From Microlunatus sp. Gsoil 973 (lineage in GTDB: Bacteria > Actinomycetota > Actinomycetes > Propionibacteriales > Propionibacteriaceae): a stretch of DNA of 64,000 nt. Numbering within the stretch: the stretch's first letter is position 1; each line of letters starts with the position of its first letter. The position numbers and the translations under genes are program-made. A model generated the notes under the pieces. It made no database searches, was not told where the DNA came from, and worked only from the letters and a program-made list of their open reading frames with translations. Positions 9,860-18,637 of this stretch are shown one piece after another. The DNA lies in contig NZ_CP046122.1 in the NCBI RefSeq assembly GCF_009707365.1, positions 1,736,001 through 1,800,000 of the forward strand. Direction: 5' to 3'.

Positions 9860-11221
9860 CTAACGAGCTGCCCGGTACACAGTGGAGCGTGCATTTTCGG
9901 TCAAGGTGTTGCCCTCCATCGCAACGCCGCTGGATGCAATGATTGTTACGCCGTACAACTGGGTCTTGCCATTTCCGGTATTTCCACAACGGTTATTGAC
10001 AACCGTAACGTTTGATCCATGGTAGATATTGATTCCCACGCGGGCACGCTCGGGGGTGGAATTCGAGACATCGGCGCGACCGTTGTCGAGGCACTCATTG
10101 TCCTTGACCAATACGTCAGATGTGTATTGTGACTCGGCCGACCCAATGGAAATGCCAGCGCTAGCATTCCTCAAACATTGGTTTCGAGCCACGACGCCGT
10201 TCATGCTCTGTCGCGCAACGGTGATGCCAACATCACCGCTTGCAACGCATACATTGCCGACAACCTGGAATCTTTGACATCTATGCAAGGATATCAGGTC
10301 CGCAGACCCACGTCCCACCGGATCTTTGTGAGACACGGCCGTCCCTCGAACATGATTTGAATTGATTCGGATGTTCACGATGGGCTTGTCGTCTGTCCCG
10401 TTGACCTGAATAGGTTGGCGCACTGTGCCACTCGGATCCGGGGGCCAGATGGTGTTTCCGATGATGTCTACGTTGGATGCGGCGCCATCATCGTTACTAC
10501 GAATCCAAATCGCTCGTTCAGCCCATTGCTTGAAAGTCGAATCCCGAACATCAACGCCTGATGGGTCGTTGTTCAACAGCACCCCGGTTCTGAATCCAGT
10601 GAAGGTGCAGCCCCGGATCGTTAAATTCAGAACTCCGGGTGCTGTGTCAAGCGCCGTGTGGCGAGACGCGCGTAGGTCCGACAATAGGTCGCATCCTTGG
10701 ATCAGTACTCGGCGACTCCCTTCGCCGACCCGGACGGCTGTTGTCCCTCTGAAGCCTTGCGCGTCCAAAGTCAGTGGACCCAGCCCGGTGTTCACCGCCG
10801 ACCTCATCGTTGTGATCCACACTCCGCCAGTAGCAAGGCAAACGAGCCGAGAAGCTGGTGAACGGCCGGCCAGGAAGACACCACTAGGTAGGTTCAGGCT
10901 TGCGCATCCCCATCGGCCAGGCGGCACCAGCAAAACCCCACCACCTCGTTGGGCAAGGTCGGCCAGCCCGACTCGAAAGGCGCGCGTGTCGTCTGCTCCA
11001 GCGCCTCTCGCGCCGTACGAAACTACGGATTTGACGCGACGAGTCTGAATGGCGGTCGGCGTGCCGGGAGCCGGGGTCTCTCGCGGAGGTTTCGGTGCAG
11101 GTTCTTTCCCGCAGCTAGCGGCACCGGCGATCAATGCTGCGGCGCCAAGACTCGACCCTATTAGGAGATCCCGACGGGTCAGCGCGCACCTCGAAAGATA
11201 TTGATCGGTCAACGCTCCCAC
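9860..11221 (-). CDS. Tat-exported lipoprotein with right-handed parallel beta-helix
   Basis: The 453-residue protein starts with GTG, 4 bp after the sugar-transferase stop. The N-terminus has a twin-arginine motif (LTRRDLLIG) and a lipobox ending in AGAASC, followed by a Pro-rich linker, so export by Tat and lipid anchoring outside the membrane are likely. The body opens with VVSYGARGAGADDTRAF, typical of the pectate-lyase-superfamily helix, and repeats N-rich strands (RINSNHV, VVNNRCG). Such folds usually bind or cut polysaccharides. Within this locus it could trim, modify or retain the polymer; catalytic activity is not shown. Confidence 0.8.
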   Translation of the reverse strand: MGALTDQYLSRCALTRRDLLIGSSLGAAALIAGAASCGKEPAPKPPRETPAPGTPTAIQTRRVKSVVSYGARGAGADDTRAFRVGLADLAQRGGGVLLVPPGRWGCASLNLPSGVFLAGRSPASRLVCLATGGVWITTMRSAVNTGLGPLTLDAQGFRGTTAVRVGEGSRRVLIQGCDLLSDLRASRHTALDTAPGVLNLTIRGCTFTGFRTGVLLNNDPSGVDVRDSTFKQWAERAIWIRSNDDGAASNVDIIGNTIWPPDPSGTVRQPIQVNGTDDKPIVNIRINSNHVRGTAVSHKDPVGRGSADLISLHRCQRFQVVGNVCVASGDVGITVARQSMNGVVARNQCLRNASAGISIGSAESQYTSDVLVKDNECLDNGRADVSNSTPERARVGINIYHGSNVTVVNNRCGNTGNGKTQLYGVTIIASSGVAMEGNTLTENARSTVYRAAR

Positions 11222-11225
11222 CCGA

Positions 11226-11918
11226 TCACCGAGCGGCCTGTCGTTCGTCTGACGATCCCGCCTGGTGCGACGTGACGCTTACGACCGTCCTCACCAACCA
11301 ATGGATGTCGGATTTCAGGGACCAAGCCTCAACGTAATTCCGATTCAGTCTGACCTTCTGCGGCCAGATCACGTCGCGATTGTGCTGCTCGGGATCGGCA
11401 GCGCGTGAAAGGACCTCTTCTTCGTTCCGAAAAGCTAGCGTTGCCGGCCCGGTGATGCCCGGCCGCACGCTCAGAATGATTTGGTCTCGTCCTTGCAACC
11501 GATCAGCCCAGCCGGTGACGTCCGGGCGCGGACCGACAAGGCTCATCGAACCGACGAGCACGTCCACCAGTTGCGGAAGCTCATCGATCTTGAAACGACG
11601 AAGTTGTCTTCCGATGCGGGTGATCCGCGGGTCGTCGATCGTCGTCACCGTAGTGGTGTGTGTAGTTGAGGAGCGCATCGTCCGAAGCTTGTGAACCCTG
11701 ACCGGTCGACCGTTCCGCCCGACCCGGATGTGGGTGAAGATCCCCCACTCGCGGGTGTCGACCGTGGCAACGACGAAGCCCGCAGCCATCAGCGGGGACG
11801 TCACCACAGTCCCGACGCCCGCGACCACGACGTCCAAGGCACGTTTGGCGGCTCGCTGTCGCCGAGACAATCCGACCGCCTGGATCACCGACGAATCCTG
11901 GACACTGCGGTTACGCAT
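11226..11918 (-). CDS. undecaprenyl-phosphate sugar phosphotransferase (priming enzyme)
   Basis: The 230-residue protein is a short bacterial sugar transferase (WcaJ-C/PglC-type catalytic domain). It has RAAKRALDVVVA with a membrane-associated N-terminal helix, VHKLRTMR, the core RRFKIDELPQLVDVLVGSMSLVGPRP and SVRPGITGPATL. It lacks the N-terminal multi-span domain of long WbaP proteins. It would load the first sugar phosphate onto undecaprenyl phosphate at the inner membrane. It overlaps the upstream sulfotransferase by 8 bp. Confidence 0.92.
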   Translation of the reverse strand: MRNRSVQDSSVIQAVGLSRRQRAAKRALDVVVAGVGTVVTSPLMAAGFVVATVDTREWGIFTHIRVGRNGRPVRVHKLRTMRSSTTHTTTVTTIDDPRITRIGRQLRRFKIDELPQLVDVLVGSMSLVGPRPDVTGWADRLQGRDQIILSVRPGITGPATLAFRNEEEVLSRAADPEQHNRDVIWPQKVRLNRNYVEAWSLKSDIHWLVRTVVSVTSHQAGSSDERQAAR

Positions 11919-12783
11919 AGCCGAGAGCTCGCAGGGTATCGCCGCCGAGCTCCTCCAGCTTGGCCAGTCTTTCAGGACCGAGAGCCTTCCGGCCCCTGCC
12001 GACGCTGCTCTTTTTCACGATCTCTGTCGCCCGGCGGTCCATCAACGCAGTCCGACCGAGAAATGCGAGGATCTGCTCGAGCCCCGCGGTGGGATCGGCT
12101 ACGAACTCCTCGTAGACGATCTCGTGCACGCGATCGTTCGGAAGGACGGCCAACTGTCGGCGCGACGTCTCCACGCACCGCTGCCACTGGATCAGGGCGA
12201 TTTCGTCGAGGCTATGTCGCCGCTGAAGAATTGCGGCGTCGTGCGGTTTCGGCCCCCACCACGTGGTGACGCGAACCTCTCCATCGACCTTTCTGGCAGT
12301 GCGGCCGGCCCGCTGCTTCAGTCGCCGTCTGGCGAAGGCCCCGAGATGCCGCGGGAAATCGCTGCCTGGGACGTACCTGGCTTTGCGAAGCGTATAGCGC
12401 AGATCCAGCGGAGCGTTCCAGCGCTGCGTCGCCGACGCGGCCGCATCGATACCGTCCCGACGGATGAACAGAAATTTCGCGTCTGGGAACACTGCAGCGG
12501 AAAAGCTTACCCGCAGTGAGGTGGCGCATGTCTTCTCTACGACAGTGTCGAGTTTGTCGCGATGCGCCAGTCGATCGAAGGATCGCCGGAGGTAACGGAC
12601 GACTTCAGGACGAGCATTCTGGACGGTCAATTCGTCGTGCGGAACATTGACGTTCCCGTGCTTCCACAACAGATTGATCTCGTCGCAGTTCCAGGTGCCC
12701 ATTCCGGGCAGTCGGGTCAGCACGTCGCGCAGCATGTTGGTGCCCGAGCGCGGCGCACCGACAATGATCACAGTCTCAGACAT
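11911..12783 (-). CDS. sulfotransferase family protein (third)
   Basis: The 290-residue protein has an N-terminal phosphosulfate-binding loop VGAPRSGTNMLRDVL (residues 8-22) and a 3'-phosphate segment FLFIRRDGIDAAASA near residue 108. It overlaps the glycosyltransferase gene upstream by 8 bp and the sugar transferase downstream by 8 bp, so it is integral to the minus-strand operon. With two divergent sulfotransferases in the facing operon, the product is likely a multiply sulfated polymer. The acceptor is unknown. Confidence 0.82.
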   Translation of the reverse strand: MSETVIIVGAPRSGTNMLRDVLTRLPGMGTWNCDEINLLWKHGNVNVPHDELTVQNARPEVVRYLRRSFDRLAHRDKLDTVVEKTCATSLRVSFSAAVFPDAKFLFIRRDGIDAAASATQRWNAPLDLRYTLRKARYVPGSDFPRHLGAFARRRLKQRAGRTARKVDGEVRVTTWWGPKPHDAAILQRRHSLDEIALIQWQRCVETSRRQLAVLPNDRVHEIVYEEFVADPTAGLEQILAFLGRTALMDRRATEIVKKSSVGRGRKALGPERLAKLEELGGDTLRALGYA

Positions 12784-14008
12784 CGTCGACGATCCCGTCT
12801 CGAAGGCCGTCCCGAAGGCGCACCCATTTCGTCAGGGCATGTTCGGCGGCGAACTCTTCGGCGGCCCACTGCTGTACGCGGTCGATCAACTTCTTCGTTG
12901 CGTCTTCATCGCCAAAGGTTTCCGCCGCGGACTGCACGGCTGCAACCAGTTCGTCCGGCGTCGATGCGGTCCATCCGGCACGGCGATCGGTGACAGCGCG
13001 AGACAATTCGCTGTCGTCCTCGCAATAGATCAGCACGGGGAGCCCTTCGCAGAGGTAGGTGGCGGTCTTGCTCGGATAGGCGTACCGGACGACATTCGGG
13101 GCGAGACTGACCAGCCCAAGGTCGGCTTGATTCATCAGCGCACGAGCCTCCCAAGGACTGCCGTGCGGTAGGAAGGTGACCCTCAAGTGCGGATTCCGAA
13201 CCTTGTCCGCGGCAACCCTCAGCGCGGGAAGGGCTTTGCCCTCCCCCATGAAGACCAAATCGACGTCGACGTCAACCGTTCCCAACGCCGCTACCACCTC
13301 TTTGAGCCGTTGGAAACGCCCGATGTTTCCGGTGAAGACGATCATGGTCGCCCCAGGACGGCGCTCATACCGAGCCTGGCACTGTGGTTCGGTGCGCGAG
13401 GTGAAATCGGGCAGCGCAAAGTTGTTCAATACCACCAGCTTCTGCTGCAAGCGGGCATCGCGTCGGAGCGTGGCCCGCCGCATGTCATCGGACAGCACCA
13501 CGATTCTCGACGCGCGCTCCATCGTCTTTTTGTCCGCGACGAGAAGGGCGCGATAAACGAGTGAGTTTCCGAACTCTCCAGAAAGCCGGCCGATTTCTGG
13601 TTGGAGGTCCATGCAGTGATAGATGAACTTCGCCCCTCGTCGGCGGGCCACCCAGGAAACAATGAAGCCGAGAGTCACCTGCGGCGCCGTTGAACACATG
13701 ACGATGTCCGGCTTCGGCCCCATCAGGATCTTCGCCGCAATCATCAGGGGAAAGATGATCAGGTTCACCACCTGGCCGACGCGAAAGCGATGCTCGTCGG
13801 CTACCGGGACCCGCTCAACATCCAGGAGGCCGAGACGCTCCCGCGCTGGTTGGCGTCCTCGCGTCCGGTTGTAAGAGGGCTGGGCCGTTAACACCTGGAT
13901 GGTGTCACCGTCCTGAGCCCACCTGTCAGCGATCGAGCGCAATATCGATGCGTATGGTGCGGCGTCCGGCCAGAAGTATCGGTGCACGACGACAATTCGA
14001 GCGCTCAA
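12776..14008 (-). CDS. glycosyltransferase family 4 (WbuB/WcaI-like)
   Basis: The TTG at 14008 is preferred: it has a GGGAGG Shine-Dalgarno five bases upstream, and the family-like sequence (IVVVHRYFWPD) starts right after it. An ATG at 14059 overlapping the phosphatase stop is an alternative that adds 17 residues. The 410-residue protein has the GT-B C-terminal motif VFTGNIGRFQRLKEVV and GLVSLAPNVVRYAYPSKTATYLCEGLP. The overall look is that of WbuB-type L-FucNAc transferases, which would match the UDP-L-FucNAc genes across the locus. That donor assignment is inference. Confidence 0.82.
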   Translation of the reverse strand: MSARIVVVHRYFWPDAAPYASILRSIADRWAQDGDTIQVLTAQPSYNRTRGRQPARERLGLLDVERVPVADEHRFRVGQVVNLIIFPLMIAAKILMGPKPDIVMCSTAPQVTLGFIVSWVARRRGAKFIYHCMDLQPEIGRLSGEFGNSLVYRALLVADKKTMERASRIVVLSDDMRRATLRRDARLQQKLVVLNNFALPDFTSRTEPQCQARYERRPGATMIVFTGNIGRFQRLKEVVAALGTVDVDVDLVFMGEGKALPALRVAADKVRNPHLRVTFLPHGSPWEARALMNQADLGLVSLAPNVVRYAYPSKTATYLCEGLPVLIYCEDDSELSRAVTDRRAGWTASTPDELVAAVQSAAETFGDEDATKKLIDRVQQWAAEEFAAEHALTKWVRLRDGLRDGIVDDV

Positions 14009-14055
14009 TTCGCCTCCCGTCCTCGTGAAGCATCGCAGCCGAACGTTCCGGACGG

Positions 14056-14664
14056 TCATTCTGTCACGGAAGACCGATCCGTCGAGGATCTGGTCAATAG
14101 GGCAACAATCGGGGGCATCAGGCGGTCCACCTGGGTAAACATCTGCTCGAAGATCTTGTCGGCCTGTCGGAACGGGTCAACAATTTCCGCTTGCTCGTTG
14201 GTCCGCGCCTGGACGTCAGCCCGAGCTTCTTCCGCGGCCTGGGTTGCGCTACGGACGAAACTTCCAGGGCCAGAGGGAATCGTCCCGGTGTCGATCACCC
14301 GCTGAGCAAGATCGGAGAAGTCGGCCAACGCGTAGGTGCGACGCAGGAGTCGCGGGTTCATCCGCACCACCTGCGCGCGATGGCTCCTGCTGGCGCAGAG
14401 GACGAGATCGGCGGACGCCGCAAGCTCCGCCGTCAACTGTCTGGCCGAGAAGTGGTCGGGTCGCAGACCAGACTCACGCAGGCGCTGGGCGACCCGCGGG
14501 TCCATTTCAGAGTCGACCAGCGCGCCGGTACCGGCGCTCGACACGCTGATATCGGTCTTCTCCAGCGCAGCGGCCAAGCGCCGTTCGATGTAGGGCGACC
14601 GACAGACATTCCCGGTGCAGACGACCAAGATCGTCCCGTCTCTCACATCAGATCCATCAGTCAC
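14056..14664 (-). CDS. low-molecular-weight protein tyrosine phosphatase (Wzb type)
   Basis: The 202-residue protein has the LMW-PTP P-loop CTGNVCRSP at residues 16-24 and a likely general-acid Asp in EIVDPFRQ near residue 160. Such phosphatases dephosphorylate the polymer co-polymerase/tyrosine kinase (Wzc/BY-kinase) and control chain length and export. No BY-kinase is encoded in the window; it may lie upstream of base 1 or elsewhere. The start is GTG at 14664; a second GTG six codons in is possible because the Shine-Dalgarno is weak. It is the first gene of the minus-strand operon. Confidence 0.9.
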   Translation of the reverse strand: MTDGSDVRDGTILVVCTGNVCRSPYIERRLAAALEKTDISVSSAGTGALVDSEMDPRVAQRLRESGLRPDHFSARQLTAELAASADLVLCASRSHRAQVVRMNPRLLRRTYALADFSDLAQRVIDTGTIPSGPGSFVRSATQAAEEARADVQARTNEQAEIVDPFRQADKIFEQMFTQVDRLMPPIVALLTRSSTDRSSVTE

Positions 14665-14717
14665 ACATCAAGGCTACGGGTGGATGCGTCACCCCAGCGA
14701 ACCCGACTGCCTGAGTT

Positions 14718-15681
14718 CTAAGACTTGCCCCTGATCGTGTCGCCTGCCCATAACCAGATCGAGCCACCGTGGTTGCTGACTGCGATGTTGCCGGCATCGG
14801 GCTGGATGTCCTTGAAGCATCGCGTCTTCTTCTTGATGTCGAGCTCACCGTCCTTGATCGTGAACCTCTGAAGCTCCAGCCCGTCGCATTCAGTTCCCTT
14901 CACAGCGATCACGAATCGGTTATCGTCGGCGCTCAGGCCGACCGCATCTGAATGCTCCGCGGCCGTCGTCCAATCGGCTCCCCCGTCCCTGATCCGAATG
15001 CTTCGGTCGCCGCACAGAGCCGCGGACTGATCGTCACCCCGTCCGGCCAGGTCGACCAGTCCGGCTTCGCCACATGGCTTCGACGTCGTGTCCTGCGGGT
15101 CGTGCACGGTATTGAGATCGTCCGGTAACCGGAACCAGGTCCCCGACAGCATCGAGTTGTCGGTCTGCCACTCCCGCGCCGGGGTAGGCGTCCACGGCAT
15201 AGATCGGCTTGCAGTCCTGGTCGGCACCGATGGCGAAGACCGACGAGTCCCCGAATGCCCGAAGCCGGACGACCGACTTGAGGCCCGAGTCGGTCTCCCT
15301 CCAGGTCTTTCCGCCGTCGGTCGTCACTTCGATCTTGCTGTCCTCGCCACAGCCGGCGGGTTCGGCTCGCCAGGCGACCTGATCAGAGTTCGCGGCCAGC
15401 AGTCGACGCGGGCTGCCGCTGACCAGATCCCGAGACGGTGACGACTCGGACGACTCACCAGGTAAGGACGCTTCCGCCGAGGGATTCGGAACGGACGCCG
15501 AACCCGTCGGCTCTGTCGGCAGCGCGGACCCGGCCGCGTCGGCGGGTTCGGGGATCGCGTTGCGTCCGGAGATCAAAGGCACGATCAGCACCACGTTCAG
15601 TGCGAGTAGTGCGAGGATCACCACCGTGGCTCCGTGCTTCGAAACAAATCGACGCATGACTGGGGAGCATAACGGGGTCAT
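14718..15681 (-). pseudogene. membrane-anchored Asp-box (BNR-like) protein with frameshift
   Basis: Starting at ATG 15681 behind GGGGGG, the protein has one N-terminal membrane segment (ATVVILALLALNVVLIVPL) and a Ser/Pro/Glu-rich linker. An Asp-box TTDGGKTWRET follows, then PIYAVDAYPG, where the frame is lost. The neighbouring frame continues with REWQTDNSMLSGTW to the stop at 14718 and is Cys- and Asp-rich in the same style. The switch is at four G (four C in the coding strand) at 15181-15184; removing one C restores 321 codons. This is probably an extracytoplasmic beta-propeller-like protein of unknown function; no enzymatic residues were recognised. Confidence 0.7.
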
Positions 15682-15847
15682 CTACCCCCCGGCCCACCGT
15701 CGCACCCGTCGCCGCCGCGCACCGAGCTGGACCGACGGCTCGGTTGCGCCGCTTACGGCTCCCCGTCTGGACCGCCGCCCGCGGACTGATCTGCGGCGCC
15801 GATAACCTGCAGCAACGCCGTAGACACACCAGACAGCGAGGAGCGGC

Positions 15848-16858
15848 ATGCGGATCCTGGTGACCCACCCCTGGTCCGACCCGTCCGCGTCCTGGGACAT
15901 CGCCCTGGAACACCTGCCCGGTTGGGAACTGCAGGTGTGTCGGGAGGACGAGATCCTGCAGCATCTGGACGGCGTGGACGTGCTGGTTCCGATGCCCAAC
16001 GTGGTCTCCCGGGAGATCATCGGGGCCGGCAGCTTCGGACTGATCCAGCAGTACGGTGTCGGGCTGGAGAGGGTCGACGTCGAGGCTGCCACCGATGCCG
16101 GAGTCTGGGTCGCCCGGCTGCCCGCCGGCCTCACCGGGAACGCCGACAGCGTCGCCGAGTTGGCGGTGGCGCAGATCCTGATGGCGGTCCGCCGGATGGA
16201 TGAAGCTCGCGCCGCCGTTGCCCGCGGCTGGTGGCAGCCGATCAGCGGCTCCCTGATCGGCAGCACCGTGGCGATCGTCGGACTGGGCTCCATCGGCACC
16301 GCCCTGGCGCAGCGGTTGTCCGGTTTCGGCTGCCGGATGATCGGCGTCCGCGCGCACCCCGAAGCCGGCGGACCGGGCTCCGTCGAGAAGGTCGTCGGTC
16401 CTGCGGAGCTCCCGGCCGTCCTGGCCGAAGCCGACGTGGTGATCTGCTCGGCGATGGCCAGCCCCGAGACTCGTCATCTGTTCGGCGCCACAACCTTCGC
16501 CGCCTGCAAACCGGGCGCGGTCTTCATCAATGTCGCGCGCGGCGTGATGGTCGATCAGGACGCGCTGCTCGCCGCCCTGGACTCCGGCCAGCTCTCCTGG
16601 GCCGGACTCGACGTCTTCCAGAGCGAACCGCTGCCGCAGCAGCATGCGCTCGCCGACCACCCGCGCGTCATCGCCACCCCGCACATCGGCGGGCTGACCC
16701 GGTCGATGCTGGCCCGCAGTGCCGAATTGTTCGGCCAGAACGTGCTGCGCTGGCAGCGTGGCGAACCGCCGCTCTGGGCGGTCAATCACCCGCCCCGGCC
16801 GCGGCCCGCTCCAATTCCGCCACGTCGAACTTCTGCATCTGCAGAAACGCCTTCGTGA
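15848..16858 (+). CDS. D-isomer-specific 2-hydroxyacid dehydrogenase
   Basis: The 336-residue protein begins with ATG behind GAGGAGCGGC. It has the Rossmann fingerprint VAIVGLGSIGTALAQRL near residue 142, the catalytic Arg segment FINVARGVMVDQDALL, the Glu segment GLDVFQSEPLP and the catalytic His in ATPHIGG. It would reduce or oxidise a 2-keto/2-hydroxy acid with NAD(P); the substrate cannot be assigned. The last ~25 codons run into the end of the convergent PhnB-like gene (77-bp overlap) and are Pro-rich, probably a read-through tail. Confidence 0.88.
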   Translation: MRILVTHPWSDPSASWDIALEHLPGWELQVCREDEILQHLDGVDVLVPMPNVVSREIIGAGSFGLIQQYGVGLERVDVEAATDAGVWVARLPAGLTGNADSVAELAVAQILMAVRRMDEARAAVARGWWQPISGSLIGSTVAIVGLGSIGTALAQRLSGFGCRMIGVRAHPEAGGPGSVEKVVGPAELPAVLAEADVVICSAMASPETRHLFGATTFAACKPGAVFINVARGVMVDQDALLAALDSGQLSWAGLDVFQSEPLPQQHALADHPRVIATPHIGGLTRSMLARSAELFGQNVLRWQRGEPPLWAVNHPPRPRPAPIPPRRTSASAETPS

Positions 16859-17264
16859 CCCGGTCGACCGCCTCGGGATCGGCGCCGGTCATCAGCTCAC
16901 CCAGCCGGGCCGGGACGACCTGCCAGCTGACCCCGTACCGGTCGGCCAGCCAACCGCACTGGCTGGGTTCGCCACCACCGGCAAGCAACCGGTCCCAGTA
17001 GTAGTCGACCTCGGCCTGGTCCTTGCAGTCGATCAGGAACGACACCGCCGGGGTGAAGGAGTACGCCGGACCCCCGTTGATACCGGTGAACCGCTTGCCG
17101 TCCAGTTCGAAATCCACGGTCACCACCGAGCCGGTCTCCCCCGGCCCCGACTCGGAGTAGTAGCTGACGTTGGTGATCCTCGAGTTGGGGAAGATCTCGC
17201 AGTAGAACTCGGCGGCCTCCTTGGCCTGCGTGTCGAACCACAGATTGGGTGTCAGCTCGGGCAT
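16782..17264 (-). CDS. VOC-superfamily PhnB-like protein
   Basis: The 160-residue protein starts at ATG 17264 behind GGAGAGGAGAG; longer in-frame sequence upstream is non-coding. It matches the PhnB/3-demethylubiquinone-9-methyltransferase-like fold (PF06983): LWFDTQAKEAAEFYCEIFPNS, GINGGPAYSFTPAVSFLIDC, and a DRYGVSWQVVP segment followed by KAFLQM. Biochemical activity is unknown for most members. It overlaps the end of the convergent dehydrogenase gene by 77 bp. Confidence 0.85.
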   Translation of the reverse strand: MPELTPNLWFDTQAKEAAEFYCEIFPNSRITNVSYYSESGPGETGSVVTVDFELDGKRFTGINGGPAYSFTPAVSFLIDCKDQAEVDYYWDRLLAGGGEPSQCGWLADRYGVSWQVVPARLGELMTGADPEAVDRVTKAFLQMQKFDVAELERAAAGAGD

Positions 17265-17316
17265 CGGGCTCTCCTCTCCTCGGGCCCGCGGATCGGGCCC
17301 TGCACCCCTGCGTCGA

Positions 17317-18588
17317 TCAGGACGGGCCGGGATCGACAGATCCGACCCGATCAGCTTCCCGCCTGCTGTGCCACTGCGCCAGCAACACCATGCCGATGAA
17401 CGCCGCCGCCGACAGCACGGCCGGCGGCAGGAAGACGTGCGGCAGTCCGAGGCTGGCCGCGCCGAGGCCGCCGACCGCTCCGCCGAGCGCACCGGCGATC
17501 GGAACCGAACTCATGAAGATCCCCGACGCCGTCCCGACCCGGGACGGGTAGAGCTCCTGGGCGATCACCACTCCCAGCCCGGCGACACACCCCCACTGCC
17601 CGGCGACCAGCACCTGACCGGCGATCACCCCGGCCACCGACGTACTGGTGGCGTACGCGATGTCGGCGATCGCACCCAGAGCGATCCCGACCGCGAACAC
17701 CCGCAGCAGACCGAACCGGTCCGCGCACCAGGCGGCGACCGGCATCAGGCAGAACTCCAGCAGCGGTTGTAGGCCGATCACCGCGCCGCGCAGCGAGTCC
17801 GGCAGACCGAGGTTCTGGTCCATGTAGATCGGCAGGTAGCCGAACTTGATGGTGTCCCCGGCCATCGCCACGACGGTCAGCCCGGTGAAGACGATCAGCG
17901 CCGCCGGACCACCGTCGGCGACCACCTCGGTGACTCCGTCCGCGGACACCCGGGTGACCCGGCGGTAGCGGATCACCCGCTGGGTGCCGAGCGGAATGAT
18001 CTGCGCCACCAGGCAGGCTGCTGTCGCCAGCAGGACGGCGCGGAGCCCCGCGATGCTGCCGAACCAGGCGCCGAGCACCGGTCCAAGGATGAAGCCGGCG
18101 GTGTACGCCATCCGGACCACCGAGATCACCCGGCTGTCGGCGCCGGTCGGGGTCCGGTTGAGTTCGTCACGGCAGGCGGCGAACAGCTGGCTCATCGCGG
18201 CACCACCGATGCTGAGCGCGACGATGCTGACTACGAACGGCACCCAGATCGCGTGGGCGAAGGCGATCACCGTCCAGCCGGCGGCCCCGGCCAGTGCGCA
18301 GATCCGGTAGAGCACCAGACGGTTCTCGCTCCGGTCGCTCAACCGGCCGATCAGATAGCCGGCGACCGGTGCCATCAGATTGGTCAGGTAGTACAGTCCC
18401 GCGACCGACAGGCTGGCGCCCAGGTCGTCGACCAGGAAAAGCGTCAGCTGTGGCGCGGTCGCCGACAGTCCGATGCCGGAGAAGAAGAGCCCGATGACGG
18501 CGGCACGGAAGAACCGGGAGCCCGCGATGATCCGGATCGCCGACCCGTTCTCGGTCGACTCGGTCGCGGTCGACCCGGCCGCTGTCAC
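17317..18588 (-). CDS. MFS transporter (sugar-efflux SET-like)
   Basis: The 423-residue, 12-span major facilitator starts with GTG at 18588 behind a strong GGAGGTGATC. The loop 2-3 signature appears as GYLIGRLSDRSENR, and the SVVRMAYTAGFILGPVLG region resembles SetA-type sugar-efflux proteins. It lies immediately downstream of efeB on the same strand with a ~50-bp gap, where an EfeU permease might be expected. It has no EfeU-like REGLE motif, so it is not an iron permease of that family. The substrate is undetermined. Confidence 0.8.
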   Translation of the reverse strand: MTAAGSTATESTENGSAIRIIAGSRFFRAAVIGLFFSGIGLSATAPQLTLFLVDDLGASLSVAGLYYLTNLMAPVAGYLIGRLSDRSENRLVLYRICALAGAAGWTVIAFAHAIWVPFVVSIVALSIGGAAMSQLFAACRDELNRTPTGADSRVISVVRMAYTAGFILGPVLGAWFGSIAGLRAVLLATAACLVAQIIPLGTQRVIRYRRVTRVSADGVTEVVADGGPAALIVFTGLTVVAMAGDTIKFGYLPIYMDQNLGLPDSLRGAVIGLQPLLEFCLMPVAAWCADRFGLLRVFAVGIALGAIADIAYATSTSVAGVIAGQVLVAGQWGCVAGLGVVIAQELYPSRVGTASGIFMSSVPIAGALGGAVGGLGAASLGLPHVFLPPAVLSAAAFIGMVLLAQWHSRREADRVGSVDPGPS

Positions 18589-18637
18589 CGTGCGATCACC
18601 TCCAGACGAAGATGATCATGAACGATACCGGCCGGAC

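Noticed and set aside
15455-16789. A minus-strand open frame opposite the 2-hydroxyacid dehydrogenase gene
   Set aside because: It is the antisense shadow of a gene with clear Rossmann and catalytic motifs.
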